Shown: positions 28,981 to 38,162, numbered from the stretch's first letter. The stretch: DNA of 64,000 nt from DATMNI01 sp963817515 (GCA_963817515.1 CAWFPJ010000025.1:1-64000), one strand, 5' to 3'. Translations and numbers: made by a program. Notes: generated from the sequence alone by a model not told the origin.

Positions 28981-29126
28981 CCCGCCAGGCCGCCCGTCGA
29001 AATTCCCCTGCATCACAGAACGGTGCTCGCACGCAAGGGTCCGCTCCGCCGCGCCGAAGCGGCGCCGCCCTTGCGCCCTCCGCGCCGTTCTGTCAGGATG
29101 GTTTCGCGACGGGCGGCTCCGGCGGG
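28981..29126. repeat. long nested palindrome in the IS256 3' region (copy A)
   Basis: The arms are CCCGCC (28981-28986) with GGCGGG (29121-29126), CCGCCCGTCG (28991-29000) with CGACGGGCGG (29107-29116), ACAGAACGG (29015-29023) with CCGTTCTGT (29085-29093), then CAAGGG with CCCTTG and an inner CCGCCGC/GCGGCG stem. The whole 146 bp can fold into one long interrupted hairpin just downstream of the transposase stop. It may serve as a terminator or a structured RNA. Confidence 0.7.
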
Positions 29127-29212
29127 ATGAGCTAAGGAGCTTTTCTCTACGACCGATTACCGGAAAGCAAATTCGCCGCGAAATCGTTTACACGGATTCG
29201 CCCACACCGCCC

Positions 29213-30564
29213 CGATCCAGAGACAGAGTCTCCACTCCCGCAGCCAACGCTGCTCTCTCGGCTTCGTCCGAACTGATGGAATTCCTCAATCGCGCCGCCG
29301 TATAAAGGCCGCAATGGACGTTCTGCACATCGAGCACTCCCGCGAGGTGTCTTCGAGCCGCTTCAATCAACGCACCATGCCGGCCCGCATAGATCTCCCG
29401 CATACGGCGCACGTGCCGGCTGAAGTGGCCGCCATCGATAAAGTCAGTGAGGACAGCCTGCTCCAGGTGAAGGGAGCGAAAATCTGTTCGCAGACGGAAG
29501 GCGGCCACAAAGTCCGCCAGCGCAGGCGGCGCAACGATGTAGCCGATGCGCAAAGCTGGGAACAACAACTTCGACATGGAGCCGACCATGATCACGTTCG
29601 AGCCCGGGTCGAGGCTCATCAACGCCGGAATGGGGCGTCCCTCGAAACGGTATTCGCTGTCGTAGTCGTCTTCAATGACGAATGCCCCGGCGCTTGCCGC
29701 CCATTTCAGCAACTCCATACGCCTGCCGAGCGACATCGCCGGACCTAACGGAAACTGGTGTGCCGGGGTCACATAGGCGCCGGCAGCCGCCGCTCCCGTT
29801 TCTAGGCCTTGGGCGACGACGATTCCCTCAGCATCAACCGGGACCGGTACGATCTGCGCCCCGGTGTTTTCGAAGGCAATGCGCGCTCCGAAGTAGCCTG
29901 GATCCTCCATCCAAACCTTATCGTCCGCCGAGAGGAGAAGTCGCGCGAGCGCATCCAGGGCTTGCTGCACTCCCGACACGATCGTGATCTGGTCTGCCGC
30001 GCATGCGATTCCCCTGGACGATCCCAGATATTGTGCGATTGCTTGGCGCAGAGGCTTGTAGTCCCTCGCGTCATATGCCGGATGCGCCCAGGAACCCGGC
30101 GATCGAGCGCGCCGTGAGGCCAAGCGAGCCCAAAGCTTTGAGGGGAACTCCTTCAAGTCCACGTCCCCCATTCGAAAGGGGCGCGAAGCGCAAAAGGGCG
30201 CCAGACCCGCGAACGCTTTCGGCCTCTGATAGTTCGCCCTGACGCTGCGAATAGAAGCGGGGAGCGCGGCCGCCTCAGGACGGGACCGCTGTCGCGGCAT
30301 CACATGGCCACTGATCACGGTGCCCACTCCCACTCGCGAACAGAGGTAGCCTTCCGATTGCAACCGCTCGAAAACCTGGACGATCGTCCCACGTGACACG
30401 TCGTACTGAGCGGCAAAGTCCCTCGTAGAAGGAAGGCGCGCGGAGGGCGGCAATCTGCCTTCCAGAATTGCGGAACGGAGCTCCCGGCAGAGCCAATCCG
30501 TCAGCGGCTGCCCTTCGCCGCGGGCCTTAAGCGGAAGTTCAAGCCAACCTTTTACCTTCGACAT
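29213..30564 (-). pseudogene. MocR-family (GntR-wHTH/aminotransferase-like) regulator, 5' part
   Basis: The N-terminus has a GntR winged helix (LPSTRDFAAQYDVSRGTIVQ, VFERLQSEGYLCSRVGVGTV). The rest is the PLP-binding type I aminotransferase-like domain: YDARDYKPLRQAIAQYLGSS, RGIACAADQITIVSGVQQAL, FVIEDDYDSEYRFEGRPIPA and SMSKLLFPALRIGYIVAPP with the PLP lysine. IS256 copy A interrupts it after VETLSLDR. The encoded protein ends with a few residues from the IS and lacks the last 40 or so residues. It was probably a vitamin B6 or amino-compound-responsive activator. It is divergent from the cytochrome P460 gene at 30644. Confidence 0.85.
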
Positions 30565-30643
30565 GGAAGCTCAAATGGTACAGTCGAAGTGTTCATAATG
30601 GATCTTCTCAGAGGACCATTTCTAAACTACAATCGCAGTACAG

Positions 30644-31162
30644 ATGAGAACAAGCACTTTATTCGTATCGGTTATCGCGGTATGCGCTGCCTTCTTCCAC
30701 ACGCCCACGGTCAGTGCCGAAGATCAAACCGTCGCCTACCCGGACGGTTATCGTAACTGGCCATTCCTACACGGCTCCATCGTTCCGGCCGCGTTCGGAG
30801 CGTTTTCCAAATCACCGTGTGTGAAGCCGTGTACCAACGGCATGTTTTACTTCTACGCGAATGAACTGGCCATGAAAGGGCTGCGGATCGGCGCCTATGA
30901 GGACGGCGCAATCATCGCGGAAGAAATGCTCGAGTTCCAGATTGGAGAAAAGGGAATTGGCGGAGAGGGACGTCGTGTCCTGACGGCCGTGATGGTCATG
31001 GACCGCCGCCGCTATGCCTCTACTGGAGGTTGGGGCTTCGGAAACTTCGACGAGGGGAGCAAGGTAAATACGCTCGATGCCAAAGCCCAGCAGGCGTGCT
31101 TTCAGTGCCACATATCTAAAAAAGACAACGGTTACGTGTTCACCCGGTACGTCGAGCGATAG
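30644..31162 (+). CDS. cytochrome P460-family protein
   Basis: A 172-residue exported protein with a signal peptide (MRTSTLFVSVIAVCAAFFHT, cleaved near VSAED). The motif YPDGYRNWPFLHGSIV is the family start, NFDEGSKVNTLDAKAQQ follows, and ACFQCHISKKDNGYVFTRY near the end carries the single C-x-x-C-H haem site (C152, C155, H156). P460 proteins are periplasmic mono-haem proteins. Some oxidise hydroxylamine to N2O or NO, others have no known role. No nitrification genes are nearby, so the role is open. It lies divergent from the MocR gene. Confidence 0.85.
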   Translation: MRTSTLFVSVIAVCAAFFHTPTVSAEDQTVAYPDGYRNWPFLHGSIVPAAFGAFSKSPCVKPCTNGMFYFYANELAMKGLRIGAYEDGAIIAEEMLEFQIGEKGIGGEGRRVLTAVMVMDRRRYASTGGWGFGNFDEGSKVNTLDAKAQQACFQCHISKKDNGYVFTRYVER

Positions 31163-31172
31163 GCATCCGCAC

Positions 31173-31430
31173 ATGAACAGCAGCCCGGCTCCGACCCAAC
31201 GGATTCAATCGGTGGACCTGTTGCGCGGCGTGGTGATGATCGTCATGGCTTTGGACCACGTCCGTGACTTTTTTCACTCGGCGGCGATGAGCGGATCGCC
31301 GACAGACCTCGCGACGACGAGAAATGCGCTTGCATCAGCCGACCACCCCTCCAAGAGGATGGTCGGCGACACGTACGAAGGTCAGTGCGATTCCTCACCC
31401 GCCGGACGCCCGACCGCTTTGGAAGATTAG
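31173..31430 (+). pseudogene. HGSNAT/DUF1624-type membrane acyltransferase, N-terminal fragment
   Basis: The start MNSSPAPTQRIQSVDLLRGV and VMIVMALDHVRDFFHSAAMS with GSPTDLATTR are the first transmembrane segment and loop of heparan-alpha-glucosaminide acetyltransferase-like proteins (about 370-400 residues). After about residue 50 the codons become unrelated and stop. Only the N-terminus survives. It follows the cytochrome P460 gene by 10 bp and may once have been co-transcribed with it. Confidence 0.65.
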
Positions 31431-31487
31431 CGCGTGATTCGCTCGGAGTTGCGTAGAGGTCTAGCATGTTCACCTTAAACTAATAAT

Positions 31488-32165
31488 ATGGAAAGTCTGG
31501 CCGCTAGAACCATCCTCGGATTCACTCAACTTATCGTGTTTCTGGGAGCAGCGCTCTTTATTCCTGCGTGGACGCTCTATTTTTGGCAGGCATGGGTCTA
31601 CTTATCCATCTTTACCGCAGCTTCGGCCCTCATTACCGCTTATCTATGGAAGTACGATCGAAAGCTGCTGGAGAGCCGCGTGAAAGCCGGCCCACGCGCG
31701 GAGAAGGAAATGAGTCAAAAGTTGATTCAGCTCCTTGCGTCGCTGGCGTTCATTGGAACCTTGGTTCTTCCTTCATTTGATCGCCGCTATCTCTGGTCGC
31801 AGGTCCCGTTGGTCTTTGTGATTCTGGGTGGCTCCCTTGTAACATTTGGATTCCTTGCCGTTTTCATCGTGTACAAGGAGAACACCTTCACCTCAGCGAC
31901 AATTGAAGTGGTCCCTAACCAACGAGTCCTCTCCACCGGCCCCTACGCGGTCGTTCGTCATCCGATGTATGCTGGTGCAATCGTCATGCTCTTTGCGACA
32001 CCGCTTGCTCTCGGCTCGTGGTGGGGATTAGTGATGTTCATCCCCATGTTCTTGATCATTGTTTTGCGGCTTCTGGAAGAGGAGAAATTTCTGCAAAGGA
32101 GCCTGCCAGGCTATACGGAATATTGCGAGAGGGTCAGGTTCCGCCTAGTACCGTACATCTGGTAA
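31488..32165 (+). CDS. isoprenylcysteine carboxyl methyltransferase-family membrane protein
   Basis: A 225-residue protein with about five transmembrane helices. The C-terminal half has VLSTGPYAVVRHPMYAGAIV and LRLLEEEKFLQRSLPGYTEY with RVRFRLVPYIW. This is the AdoMet-binding signature of the ICMT/PEMT-like family (G-P-Y-x-x-V-R-H-P-x-Y and E-E-x-x-L). Bacterial members methylate unknown lipids or small molecules at the membrane. The frame is intact. It stands between a gene fragment and the convergent anti-sigma gene. Confidence 0.8.
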   Translation: MESLAARTILGFTQLIVFLGAALFIPAWTLYFWQAWVYLSIFTAASALITAYLWKYDRKLLESRVKAGPRAEKEMSQKLIQLLASLAFIGTLVLPSFDRRYLWSQVPLVFVILGGSLVTFGFLAVFIVYKENTFTSATIEVVPNQRVLSTGPYAVVRHPMYAGAIVMLFATPLALGSWWGLVMFIPMFLIIVLRLLEEEKFLQRSLPGYTEYCERVRFRLVPYIW

Positions 32166-32348
32166 ATTTGCGCTTGTTGGTGACCCGCGCCCGCATCGCG
32201 CTCCATAAATGATGAGATTAACGGCGGCCACACTAGGTGGCAGATCGCGCGTCGGCGACTTCTCGTCCGAGTGGATTACTCCTGATCTCGTTCCAGGAGC
32301 CAAAAGCTGCGCCGCTTTAGCAGGGCCTGCGCTTTTGCGCACTGGCGC

Positions 32349-33056
32349 TCAGGGACGTTTGCCGCCGGTGTGCAATCTGCAATTTCCTAAAAAACGCCCG
32401 ATCAAGGCTCCCAAGAGCACCGTGGCGATAATCGCCGTTCCATGCGCTCCAAGCGCATGCCTAAGCGTGGGAAACGGACAAGCAATGCGCCAACCGGCAT
32501 TGATCGCAAGCCCCGCGCCCGCGCCATAGAGCGCGCCCGCCACGGTTGGCCGGACCGCGAGCGAGTTCCGGAACATCCAGCTAAACAGCAAGACCAGAAT
32601 CCCTCCCGCCACCGTGCTGCCGATACCGCAGACCAAATCCATGATCCATGGCGGGACACGCAATGGTCCGCCGACACGCAATGTGCTGCCCACAGGGCTA
32701 ATCCAGAGCGTGGAAAGAGTGATGGCTACGACCACGAACAACGCCGCCACGGCTGCTGAGTAAACAATCCCTTTCGGTAACCTCCCCGCCGGCGTGCTCT
32801 CGTGCGCAGCGACCCAGATGAGCACGATAGCAAACGTGTACTGCGCGGCGGAGGCGCCCCAGGTCATGAGTGGTCCCAGGATCCCTGAGTCGCCCCGGAT
32901 TCCGATCGTCAGCAGGATTAGGGAGGAAACCAACAACGCACAGGGCGCGGTTTCGATGGCGAGGCGGAGCGGGCGCCGCGAAGGTTTGACGGGTTTGAGA
33001 TCCTGAGTGACCGCTCGCAGCAGCGCTTCCGGAGGTTTCGGTGAACGATTCATCAT
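32349..33056 (-). CDS. NrsF/DUF1109-like anti-sigma factor membrane protein
   Basis: A 235-residue protein. A short cytoplasmic N-terminus (PKPPEALLRAVTQDLKPVKP) is followed by six predicted transmembrane helices (e.g. ALLVSSLILLTIGI, AAVAALFVVVAITLSTLW, LVCGIGSTVAGGILVLLFSW) and a short tail. This layout, plus a 4-bp overlap with the upstream ECF sigma gene, matches the NrsF family, which holds an ECF sigma factor at the membrane until a redox or metal signal arrives. Confidence 0.75.
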   Translation of the reverse strand: MMNRSPKPPEALLRAVTQDLKPVKPSRRPLRLAIETAPCALLVSSLILLTIGIRGDSGILGPLMTWGASAAQYTFAIVLIWVAAHESTPAGRLPKGIVYSAAVAALFVVVAITLSTLWISPVGSTLRVGGPLRVPPWIMDLVCGIGSTVAGGILVLLFSWMFRNSLAVRPTVAGALYGAGAGLAINAGWRIACPFPTLRHALGAHGTAIIATVLLGALIGRFLGNCRLHTGGKRP

Positions 33057-33607
33057 GCCCGAGCCCTTTGAAGATTATTCAGTGCAGCGCGCAGGTCCGC
33101 CATTCCGCGGCTGGCGCGCGCGCGAGCCGCCGCGGCACTAATGCCCAACATCCCGGCAATCTCATCGAAGCTGAATCCCCACTCATGATGAAGCAACAGC
33201 GCTTCGGCCTGATCCGCGGACAAACACGCAATGCCTCTGCGGATCTGGTCCCTGGAGCCGAGACTCTCAGCTTCCGGAAGCACGGGAAATTCGGGCAAAT
33301 CCTCGCGCGACTCGTAAACCTGTGCCAATCGCCGGGCCGCTCGCCGATTCATCAGGAAAACATTTCGCGCCAAACCGAACACCCATGGGCGGACCGCGTA
33401 TGCCGGGTTATAGGCGGCCCTCGACCGGTGCATCTGAAGAAACGTCTCCTGCAGCAAATCGTCGGAGGTCTCCGAGCCGCTTGTCAGGTGCAACAGGTAA
33501 CGGCGCACTCCGGCGGCGAGCTCTGCGTAGATCTCTTGGAATGCTTCCAGCGATCCGCCCTGATAACGGATCATCAGGGCGCGAAGCTCCTGATCTCCTT
33601 CGCTCAC
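33053..33607 (-). CDS. ECF RNA polymerase sigma factor
   Basis: A 184-residue protein. Region 2 reads SLEAFQEIYAELAAGVRRYL, SDDLLQETFLQMHRSRAAYN and RPWVFGLARNVFLMNRRAAR. Region 4 reads LSADQAEALLLHHEWGFSFD, then EIAGMLGISAAAARARASRG, a helix-turn-helix for the -35 element. Its stop overlaps the start of the membrane anti-sigma gene by 4 bp, which implies translational coupling. The regulon is unknown. The adjacent divergent YCII-like gene at 33639 shares the promoter region and is a candidate target. Confidence 0.9.
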   Translation of the reverse strand: MSEGDQELRALMIRYQGGSLEAFQEIYAELAAGVRRYLLHLTSGSETSDDLLQETFLQMHRSRAAYNPAYAVRPWVFGLARNVFLMNRRAARRLAQVYESREDLPEFPVLPEAESLGSRDQIRRGIACLSADQAEALLLHHEWGFSFDEIAGMLGISAAAARARASRGMADLRAALNNLQRARA

Positions 33608-33638
33608 TGTTTAACTCTTTGCCGCGCGCGGCGCGTTT

Positions 33639-33920
33639 GTGACCGGATTCGTAATCCCTCAACAAGTCTTTGCAGTAATGCCGGATGAGATTCGGGCAAC
33701 TATGAAGCTCTACTTCGACGGGAAGATCTGCCAGTGGTATTCGCGCGGCGATGGCAGAGGCGTCGTGTTCCTGGTCGATGCGAAGACCGAGGACGAAGCA
33801 CGAGCGCTTATGGAAACGCTGCCGCTCGCGAAGGAACACTTGATGGATCACGTGTACCTCCCGGTCGGACCCTTGATGCCGCTGAGGGCATTGATGGCCA
33901 GTGGACCGGTCGCGCAATAA
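33639..33920 (+). CDS. small YCII/muconolactone isomerase-like protein
   Basis: Up to 93 residues: MPDEIRATMKLYFDGKICQW, then VVFLVDAKTEDEARALMETL, LAKEHLMDHVYLPVGPLMPL. The pattern of a dimeric ferredoxin-like alpha/beta fold with an acidic/His pocket resembles YCII-related or muconolactone isomerase-like proteins. The start is uncertain: 33639 is used, and the ATG at 33678 is an alternative. The gene lies 31 bp from the start of the divergent ECF sigma gene. Confidence 0.55.
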   Translation: MTGFVIPQQVFAVMPDEIRATMKLYFDGKICQWYSRGDGRGVVFLVDAKTEDEARALMETLPLAKEHLMDHVYLPVGPLMPLRALMASGPVAQ

Positions 33921-33944
33921 CGCTGCCAACAGAAAGAGTCGATT

Positions 33945-33991
33945 ATGCCATTTCCAATTTTGTTCGCAATCAACGTAGTGTTCGGCATGGC
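33945..33991 (+). pseudogene. gene start truncated by IS6
   Basis: An ATG 24 bp after the previous stop begins MPFPILFAINVVFGMA, which looks like the first membrane helix of a small protein. The frame then runs into the IS6 left end at 33992. Nothing downstream continues it. Confidence 0.3.
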
Positions 33992-34319
33992 GGTTCCGTT
34001 GCGAAAAAGGCGAACCAGTCTGGTAGGGTGGAAGTTCATGCCGATCACCCCGACCGATCCCTTCAAATGGCGCCACTTTCCCGGCGAGGTGATGCTCCTC
34101 TGCGTTCGGTGGTACCTGCGATATCCATTGGCCTACAAACACGTCTCCGAGCTTCTGGCGGAACGTGGCGTCGCCGTTGATCCCACTTGCATTTGGCGCT
34201 GGGTGCAGACCTATGGACCCGAGCTGAACAAACGCTGTCGGCCCCATCTGAAACCCACCAACAAAAGCTACCGTACCGACGAAACCTACATCAGAGTCCA
34301 GGGAGAAGACAAATACTTG
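33992..34319 (+). mobile_element. IS6-family element, 5' half only
   Basis: It begins with the IS6-type terminal repeat GGTTCCGTTGCGAAAAAGG and encodes the first 94 or so residues of the transposase (from ATG 34038: MPITPTDPFKWRHFPGEVML, WYLRYPLAYKHVSELLAERG, YRTDETYIRVQGEDKYL). It stops exactly where MITE copy 2 begins. The complete relative at 56184-57011 is near-identical over this part. The catalytic DDE centre beyond the first Asp is missing. Confidence 0.85.
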
Positions 34320-34451
34320 GGTTCCATTGCGAAGTTCGATTTTGACTCCTTCTCGGTACGGTCCTATGTCGCGAGACCCCTGTAAATAGGGCCTGTCGTG
34401 AAAACCATAAAACATGCCGGTTGTTTGGAGTGTGATTTTCGCAATGGAACC
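34320..34451 (+). mobile_element. 132-bp IS6-type MITE, copy 2
   Basis: Identical to copies 1 and 3. The left flank is the truncated IS6; the right flank begins ACGCATCA (34452-34459). That 8-mer recurs as its complement TGATGCGT directly outside copy 3 (46851-46858), the arrangement expected after an inversion by replicative transposition. The element has no open frame of its own that looks coding. Confidence 0.9.
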
Positions 34452-34886
34452 ACGCATCATTTCTTCGATCGAGTCGGCATACGCTTGTCGCGTCTCGATT
34501 GTAGCGTTCGCCAGGATCAAACCGAGGCGACGGATACGTTCGTGCGCGCGAGTAGCCTCCGCTTTACGTGCGCCGTCGAGAATCAGTTCCTTAAGGGTAT
34601 CCGTCCGCGCTTGCGCTGCTTCCGCACTGAGCTCGCTCTGGAGCTCACGAATGTCCTGGTCGTGACTGCGGAGATGCTCTATGACGGTTTCAAGCATGAT
34701 TTTGATATGCTCCGTGGAATCCGCGCCAAGTTGTGAGCGGATCTTGTCGATTGCGCTATTGAATGGCCAGCCCAAGGGGAGGGAGGAGGCGATGTCAAGA
34801 ACCTTTTTGGTAACGGGTGAGATGAATGCGTCTTCGATCTGAAATCTCCGCTTCAAGGCATCCGGTGGGAAGTCATCGACGGCCAT
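34452..34886 (-). pseudogene. hypothetical gene, 5' part, split by MITE-driven inversion
   Basis: Starts MAVDDFPPDALKRRFQIEDA and continues with helical, charged sequence (LETVIEHLRSHDQDIRELQS, AHERIRRLGLILANATIETR) up to ADSIEEMMR, where MITE copy 2 interrupts it. The rest of the gene is at 46859-47178 on the plus strand. Removing one copy of the 8-bp repeat joins EEMMR in frame to VAMELSDHDITFLGELVRIS. The family is unrecognised; it looks like a soluble, largely helical protein with a coiled segment. Confidence 0.75.
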
Positions 34887-35590
34887 GAGGACACAGTATC
34901 AGCATAGCCTCGAGGTGAAAAGGCACTGTCCGCTCAGGGGGTGGCGGGAAGAATCCAGCCGGCGCTTGGCTGACGGTTACTCAGCAGTAGGCCAGTCGGC
35001 CGCCTGCACACCCAAGCCGTTTACGCGGTGCTAACTGAGCAGGCGTCTTTCAGTTGGATTCGCGCCACAGAAACACTCGTAGTTGGTCGGCCTGTGTTCG
35101 AGAATCGACAACGTTATGGGACACGCCCGGTTGAAGGACTTCGCTAATCCCGATGGGCCGGTTCTTTGCCGGTTCGACCTTGGCCGCGGTCCACACGTCG
35201 TTAGCGATCTGGAAAGTTCAGATCACGGACGGAACATTCTGCGGCCACAGGTTGTCGAGACGGAAAGGCGAGCCCGGTGTGACGCTGTGGTTGGTATAGG
35301 TTTTCACCGCCGCTTCATCCCCGCCTTCAAACTGATCACGATTCTAAACTCTCATGAGGAATGCCTCACCCCCGAGGATGAAAATGCAGGGCTGTCATGG
35401 AGCGGGCCCGGGGGGTATCATCGGATCGCCGGACGGGGCAAGGCCGAACCGATTATTGGTGTTCAATCCCGTATTCTAAACTGGCCCCGCTGACGTGACG
35501 GAACCCCCGATTGGTGCGGCGAAAGCCGCCCGTGGAGCAAGATCGTGTATGCGAACCCGTCAGCTCGCCCTCCCGGCGGACGAGGCATGT
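34887..35590. other. No gene; right portion is the IS110 non-coding leader
   Basis: The 5' region of the split gene occupies the left part. The part just upstream of 35591 should be the left non-coding end of the IS110 element, where bridge RNA is encoded in this group. The element's left end could not be placed from one copy. Confidence 0.35.
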
Positions 35591-36681
35591 ATGATTCCCG
35601 CAGTATTGACCCACTGTGCTGGTATTGATATCGGCAAGCGCAATTTGGCGGTATGCCTGATGGTGGGTCCAGCCGAAAGCGAACCGAGAGTAGAAGTGCG
35701 CGAGTTCAGCACATTCAACGCGGATCTGGAGGCGATGAAGCGATGGCTGGTGCAAGCTGGCTGTACGCACGTCGTCATGGAAAGCACCGGACCATACTGG
35801 AAGCCGGTGTTCAATATTTTGGAGGATAGTCTGGTGGTGTGCCTAGACAATGCTGAGGATGTTAAGGGACGTAAGGGACACAAGACGGACCGAAGAGACG
35901 CCAAGTGGCTGGCTCATTTATTACGACACGACATGGTTCGGGCAAGTTTCGTTCCTCCACGCCCGATCCGCGAACTGCGCGATCTGACGAGGCGGCGCAA
36001 GCAGTTGTTGGGCGATGCTACCAGTGAGAGGAACCGGGTGCAGAAGACTCTGGAGGACGCGAACGTCAAGCTGGGCAGCGTGCTCTCAGATGTTTTCGGC
36101 GTTTCTGGTCAACGTATGTTGGAGGCCCTACTGAAGGGTAATGGCAGCGCACAGGAGATTGCCGAAATGGCGCGGCAGAAGGCGCGAAAGAAGATCCCGA
36201 AGATCATAGAATCGCTGACCGGCCATCGCTTCAGTGAGCATCACCGTTTCATGATTCGGATGAGTCTCGAGCATCTTCGGATGCTAGAGGGGCAGATCAT
36301 AGATCTCGACGAGGAACTCATCAAACGGATAAATGCTCTTGGGATGGAACGTCTGGTCAACCTGTTGCAAACGATTCCTGGGCTGGGGCACGATTCGGCG
36401 GTGTCCATTCTTGCCGAGGTAGGGCCGGACATGAAACAATTTCGGACAGGGAAGCAACTGAGTTCCTGGGCGGGCGTTTGTCCCGGCAATAAGAAGAGCG
36501 CGGGAAAGGACTTTCGCGGTCACACAACCCGAGGCAATCGGTGGCTGCGGTCCACCCTAACCGAATGTGCCTGGGCCGCATCGAAGTCGAAGAAATCCCT
36601 CTTGAGGGAGAAGTTCTGGCGCTGGGCGGTGGGCGGCAAGAAGAAGGCGGTTGTGGCCGTTGCACACGGACTTCTGTTGCA
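35591..36681 (+). pseudogene. IS110-family transposase disrupted by IS256
   Basis: The start MIPAVLTHCAGIDIGKRNLA opens the RuvC-like DEDD domain, with VVMESTGPYWKPVFNILED and GHKTDRRDAKWLAHLLRHDM. The Transposase_20 domain has LLQTIPGLGHDSAVSILAEV, SSWAGVCPGNKKSAGKDF and GNRWLRSTLTECAWAAS. The gene is intact up to VAVAHGLLLQ, where IS256 copy B is inserted. The 3' remainder (VYQVLQTQQPLAQAPSPPLD) lies at 38267 onward. Without its last 40 or so residues it may still fold, but the original end is lost. A further in-frame ATG at 35549 is possible. Confidence 0.85.
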
Positions 36682-36735
36682 GAGGGTGTGGTGAAAACTG
36701 TGTAAACGTTCTCCGGTGATACTTGGGAGAGCGAA

Positions 36736-37971
36736 ATGAAAAAGACGAAGCAGACCTCGCCGATCAGCGACGAGTTAATCGACGAGTGGTTGAAGCAGGG
36801 TCGAAAGCCGGAAGACGTCCAGGGGCTTTTGAAGCAGTTCACCAAACAGGTGGTGGAACGTGCCAAGCAGGGGGAGATGGCCGAGCATCTGGGCTATGAG
36901 AAGCACGATCCGGATGGAAACAACAGCGGGAACAGCCGGAATGGAACGACGCTTAAGACGCTGAAAGGCGACTTCGGTGAGGTGGAAATCGAGACACCGC
37001 GCGATCGCAACGGCGAGTTCGAACCGAGGATCGTCAAGAAGAACCAGACGCGGTGGGCGGGCTTCGATGACAAGATCCTGTCCATGTACTCACGTGGCAT
37101 GAGCGTTCGCGACATTCAGGGACACCTGGAAGAGATGTACGGGGTGGAAGTCAGCCCCAGCCTGATCAGCGACGTGACGGACGGCGTGATGGAGCAGGCG
37201 CGAGCCTGGCAGAGCCGGCCGCTGGATACGTTTTACGCGATCGTGTTCCTGGATGCGCTGTACGTGAAGATGCGGCATGAAGGCCGCGTCGAAAACCGCG
37301 CTGTCTACGTGGCGATCGGCATCAACCTGGAAGGCAGGAAGGATGTTCTGGGGTTATGGACGGGCGCCTCGGAAGGGGCAAAGTTCTGGCTCAGCGTCCT
37401 GACGGAGCTGCGCAACCGCGGGGTCAAAGATATCTATCTGGTGTGCGTGGACGGACTGAAGGGTTTTCCGCAGGCGATTGAATCGGTGTTCCCCAAAGCC
37501 CAGGTGCAGTTGTGCATCGTGCATATGCTCAGAGCCAGCCTCAACTATGTGACCTGGAAGGATCGCAAGGAGGTGGTGACAGATCTGAAGCCGATCTACA
37601 AAGCGGCGACGACCGATGAAGCCGAGCGGCAATTGAGCGAGTTCGAGGAGAAGTGGAAAAAGAAGTATCCGGCGATTAGCCGGCTTTGGCGTGAGCACTG
37701 GGAGCGGGTAATACCGTTCTTTGCCTTCCCGGAGGAGGTGCGAAAAATCGTCTACACCACCAACGCCGTGGAGTCGCTGCATATGAGCCTGCGCAAAATC
37801 ATCAAAACGCGGGGGTCGTTTCCCAGCGAAGGTGCTGCGTTTAAGCTGCTCTATCTGGCGCTGGTGCGCGTGGTGGCGAAGTGGGATGCGGTACAGCACT
37901 GGAAGCAGATGCTGAACTATCTGGACACCATGTGCGGCGACCGAATCGCCGACAGCGGTGGCCTGAGGTAA
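36736..37971 (+). CDS. IS256-family (Mutator-like) transposase
   Basis: A 411-residue product nearly identical to that at 27700-28935, with Lys at the VERAKQGE position and Gly in SEGAAF. All catalytic blocks are present: FLDALYVKMRHEGR, CVDGLKGFPQAIES and TTNAVESLHMSLRK. It is complete and probably able to move both copies. Confidence 0.95.
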   Translation: MKKTKQTSPISDELIDEWLKQGRKPEDVQGLLKQFTKQVVERAKQGEMAEHLGYEKHDPDGNNSGNSRNGTTLKTLKGDFGEVEIETPRDRNGEFEPRIVKKNQTRWAGFDDKILSMYSRGMSVRDIQGHLEEMYGVEVSPSLISDVTDGVMEQARAWQSRPLDTFYAIVFLDALYVKMRHEGRVENRAVYVAIGINLEGRKDVLGLWTGASEGAKFWLSVLTELRNRGVKDIYLVCVDGLKGFPQAIESVFPKAQVQLCIVHMLRASLNYVTWKDRKEVVTDLKPIYKAATTDEAERQLSEFEEKWKKKYPAISRLWREHWERVIPFFAFPEEVRKIVYTTNAVESLHMSLRKIIKTRGSFPSEGAAFKLLYLALVRVVAKWDAVQHWKQMLNYLDTMCGDRIADSGGLR

Positions 37972-38016
37972 ACCCCAAAAACCGCTCAGAGCCCACCAGC
38001 AGGATGGGTCGCTCAT

Positions 38017-38162
38017 CCCGCCAGGCCGCCCGTCGAAATTCCCCTGCATCACAGAACGGTGCTCGCACGCAAGGGTCCGCTCCGCCGTGCCGAAGCGGCG
38101 CCGCCCTTGCGCCCTCCGCGCCGTTCTGTCAGGATGGTTTCGCGACGGGCGGCTCCGGCGGG
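38017..38162. repeat. long nested palindrome in the IS256 3' region (copy B)
   Basis: The same 146-bp multi-arm hairpin as at 28981-29126, with one base changed in the loop region (CGCCGTGCCGAAG in place of CGCCGCGCCGAAG). Confidence 0.7.

Larger units (their letters stand above)
27646..29211 (+). mobile_element. IS256-family insertion sequence, copy A
   Basis: This is a 1566-bp element nearly identical to 36682-38247. The left end is GAGGGTGTGGTGAAAACTG with GTGTAAACG following. The right end, read inward, is GGCGGTGTGGGCGAATCC, also followed by GTGTAAACG, giving an imperfect terminal inverted repeat of about 28 bp. The target duplication CGATCCAG (8 bp) flanks it within the MocR gene. The exact end base is ambiguous by one position because the last base of the left duplication is also the first base of the element. 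Confidence 0.9.

Noticed and set aside
28318..29016. 232-codon minus-strand frame opposite the IS256 transposase, repeated at 37354-38052
   Set aside because: It is antisense of a highly conserved transposase and is repeated only because the IS is repeated.
33408..34886. A single 492-codon minus-strand frame running through 33408-34886
   Set aside because: It is a chance read-through: the first part is the split host gene, the middle is MITE copy 2, the next is the antisense of the IS6 transposase, and the end is the antisense of the ECF sigma region.
35083..35493. 136-codon plus-strand frame upstream of the IS110 gene
   Set aside because: No domain and no ribosome site; it sits where IS110-group elements have a non-coding leader.
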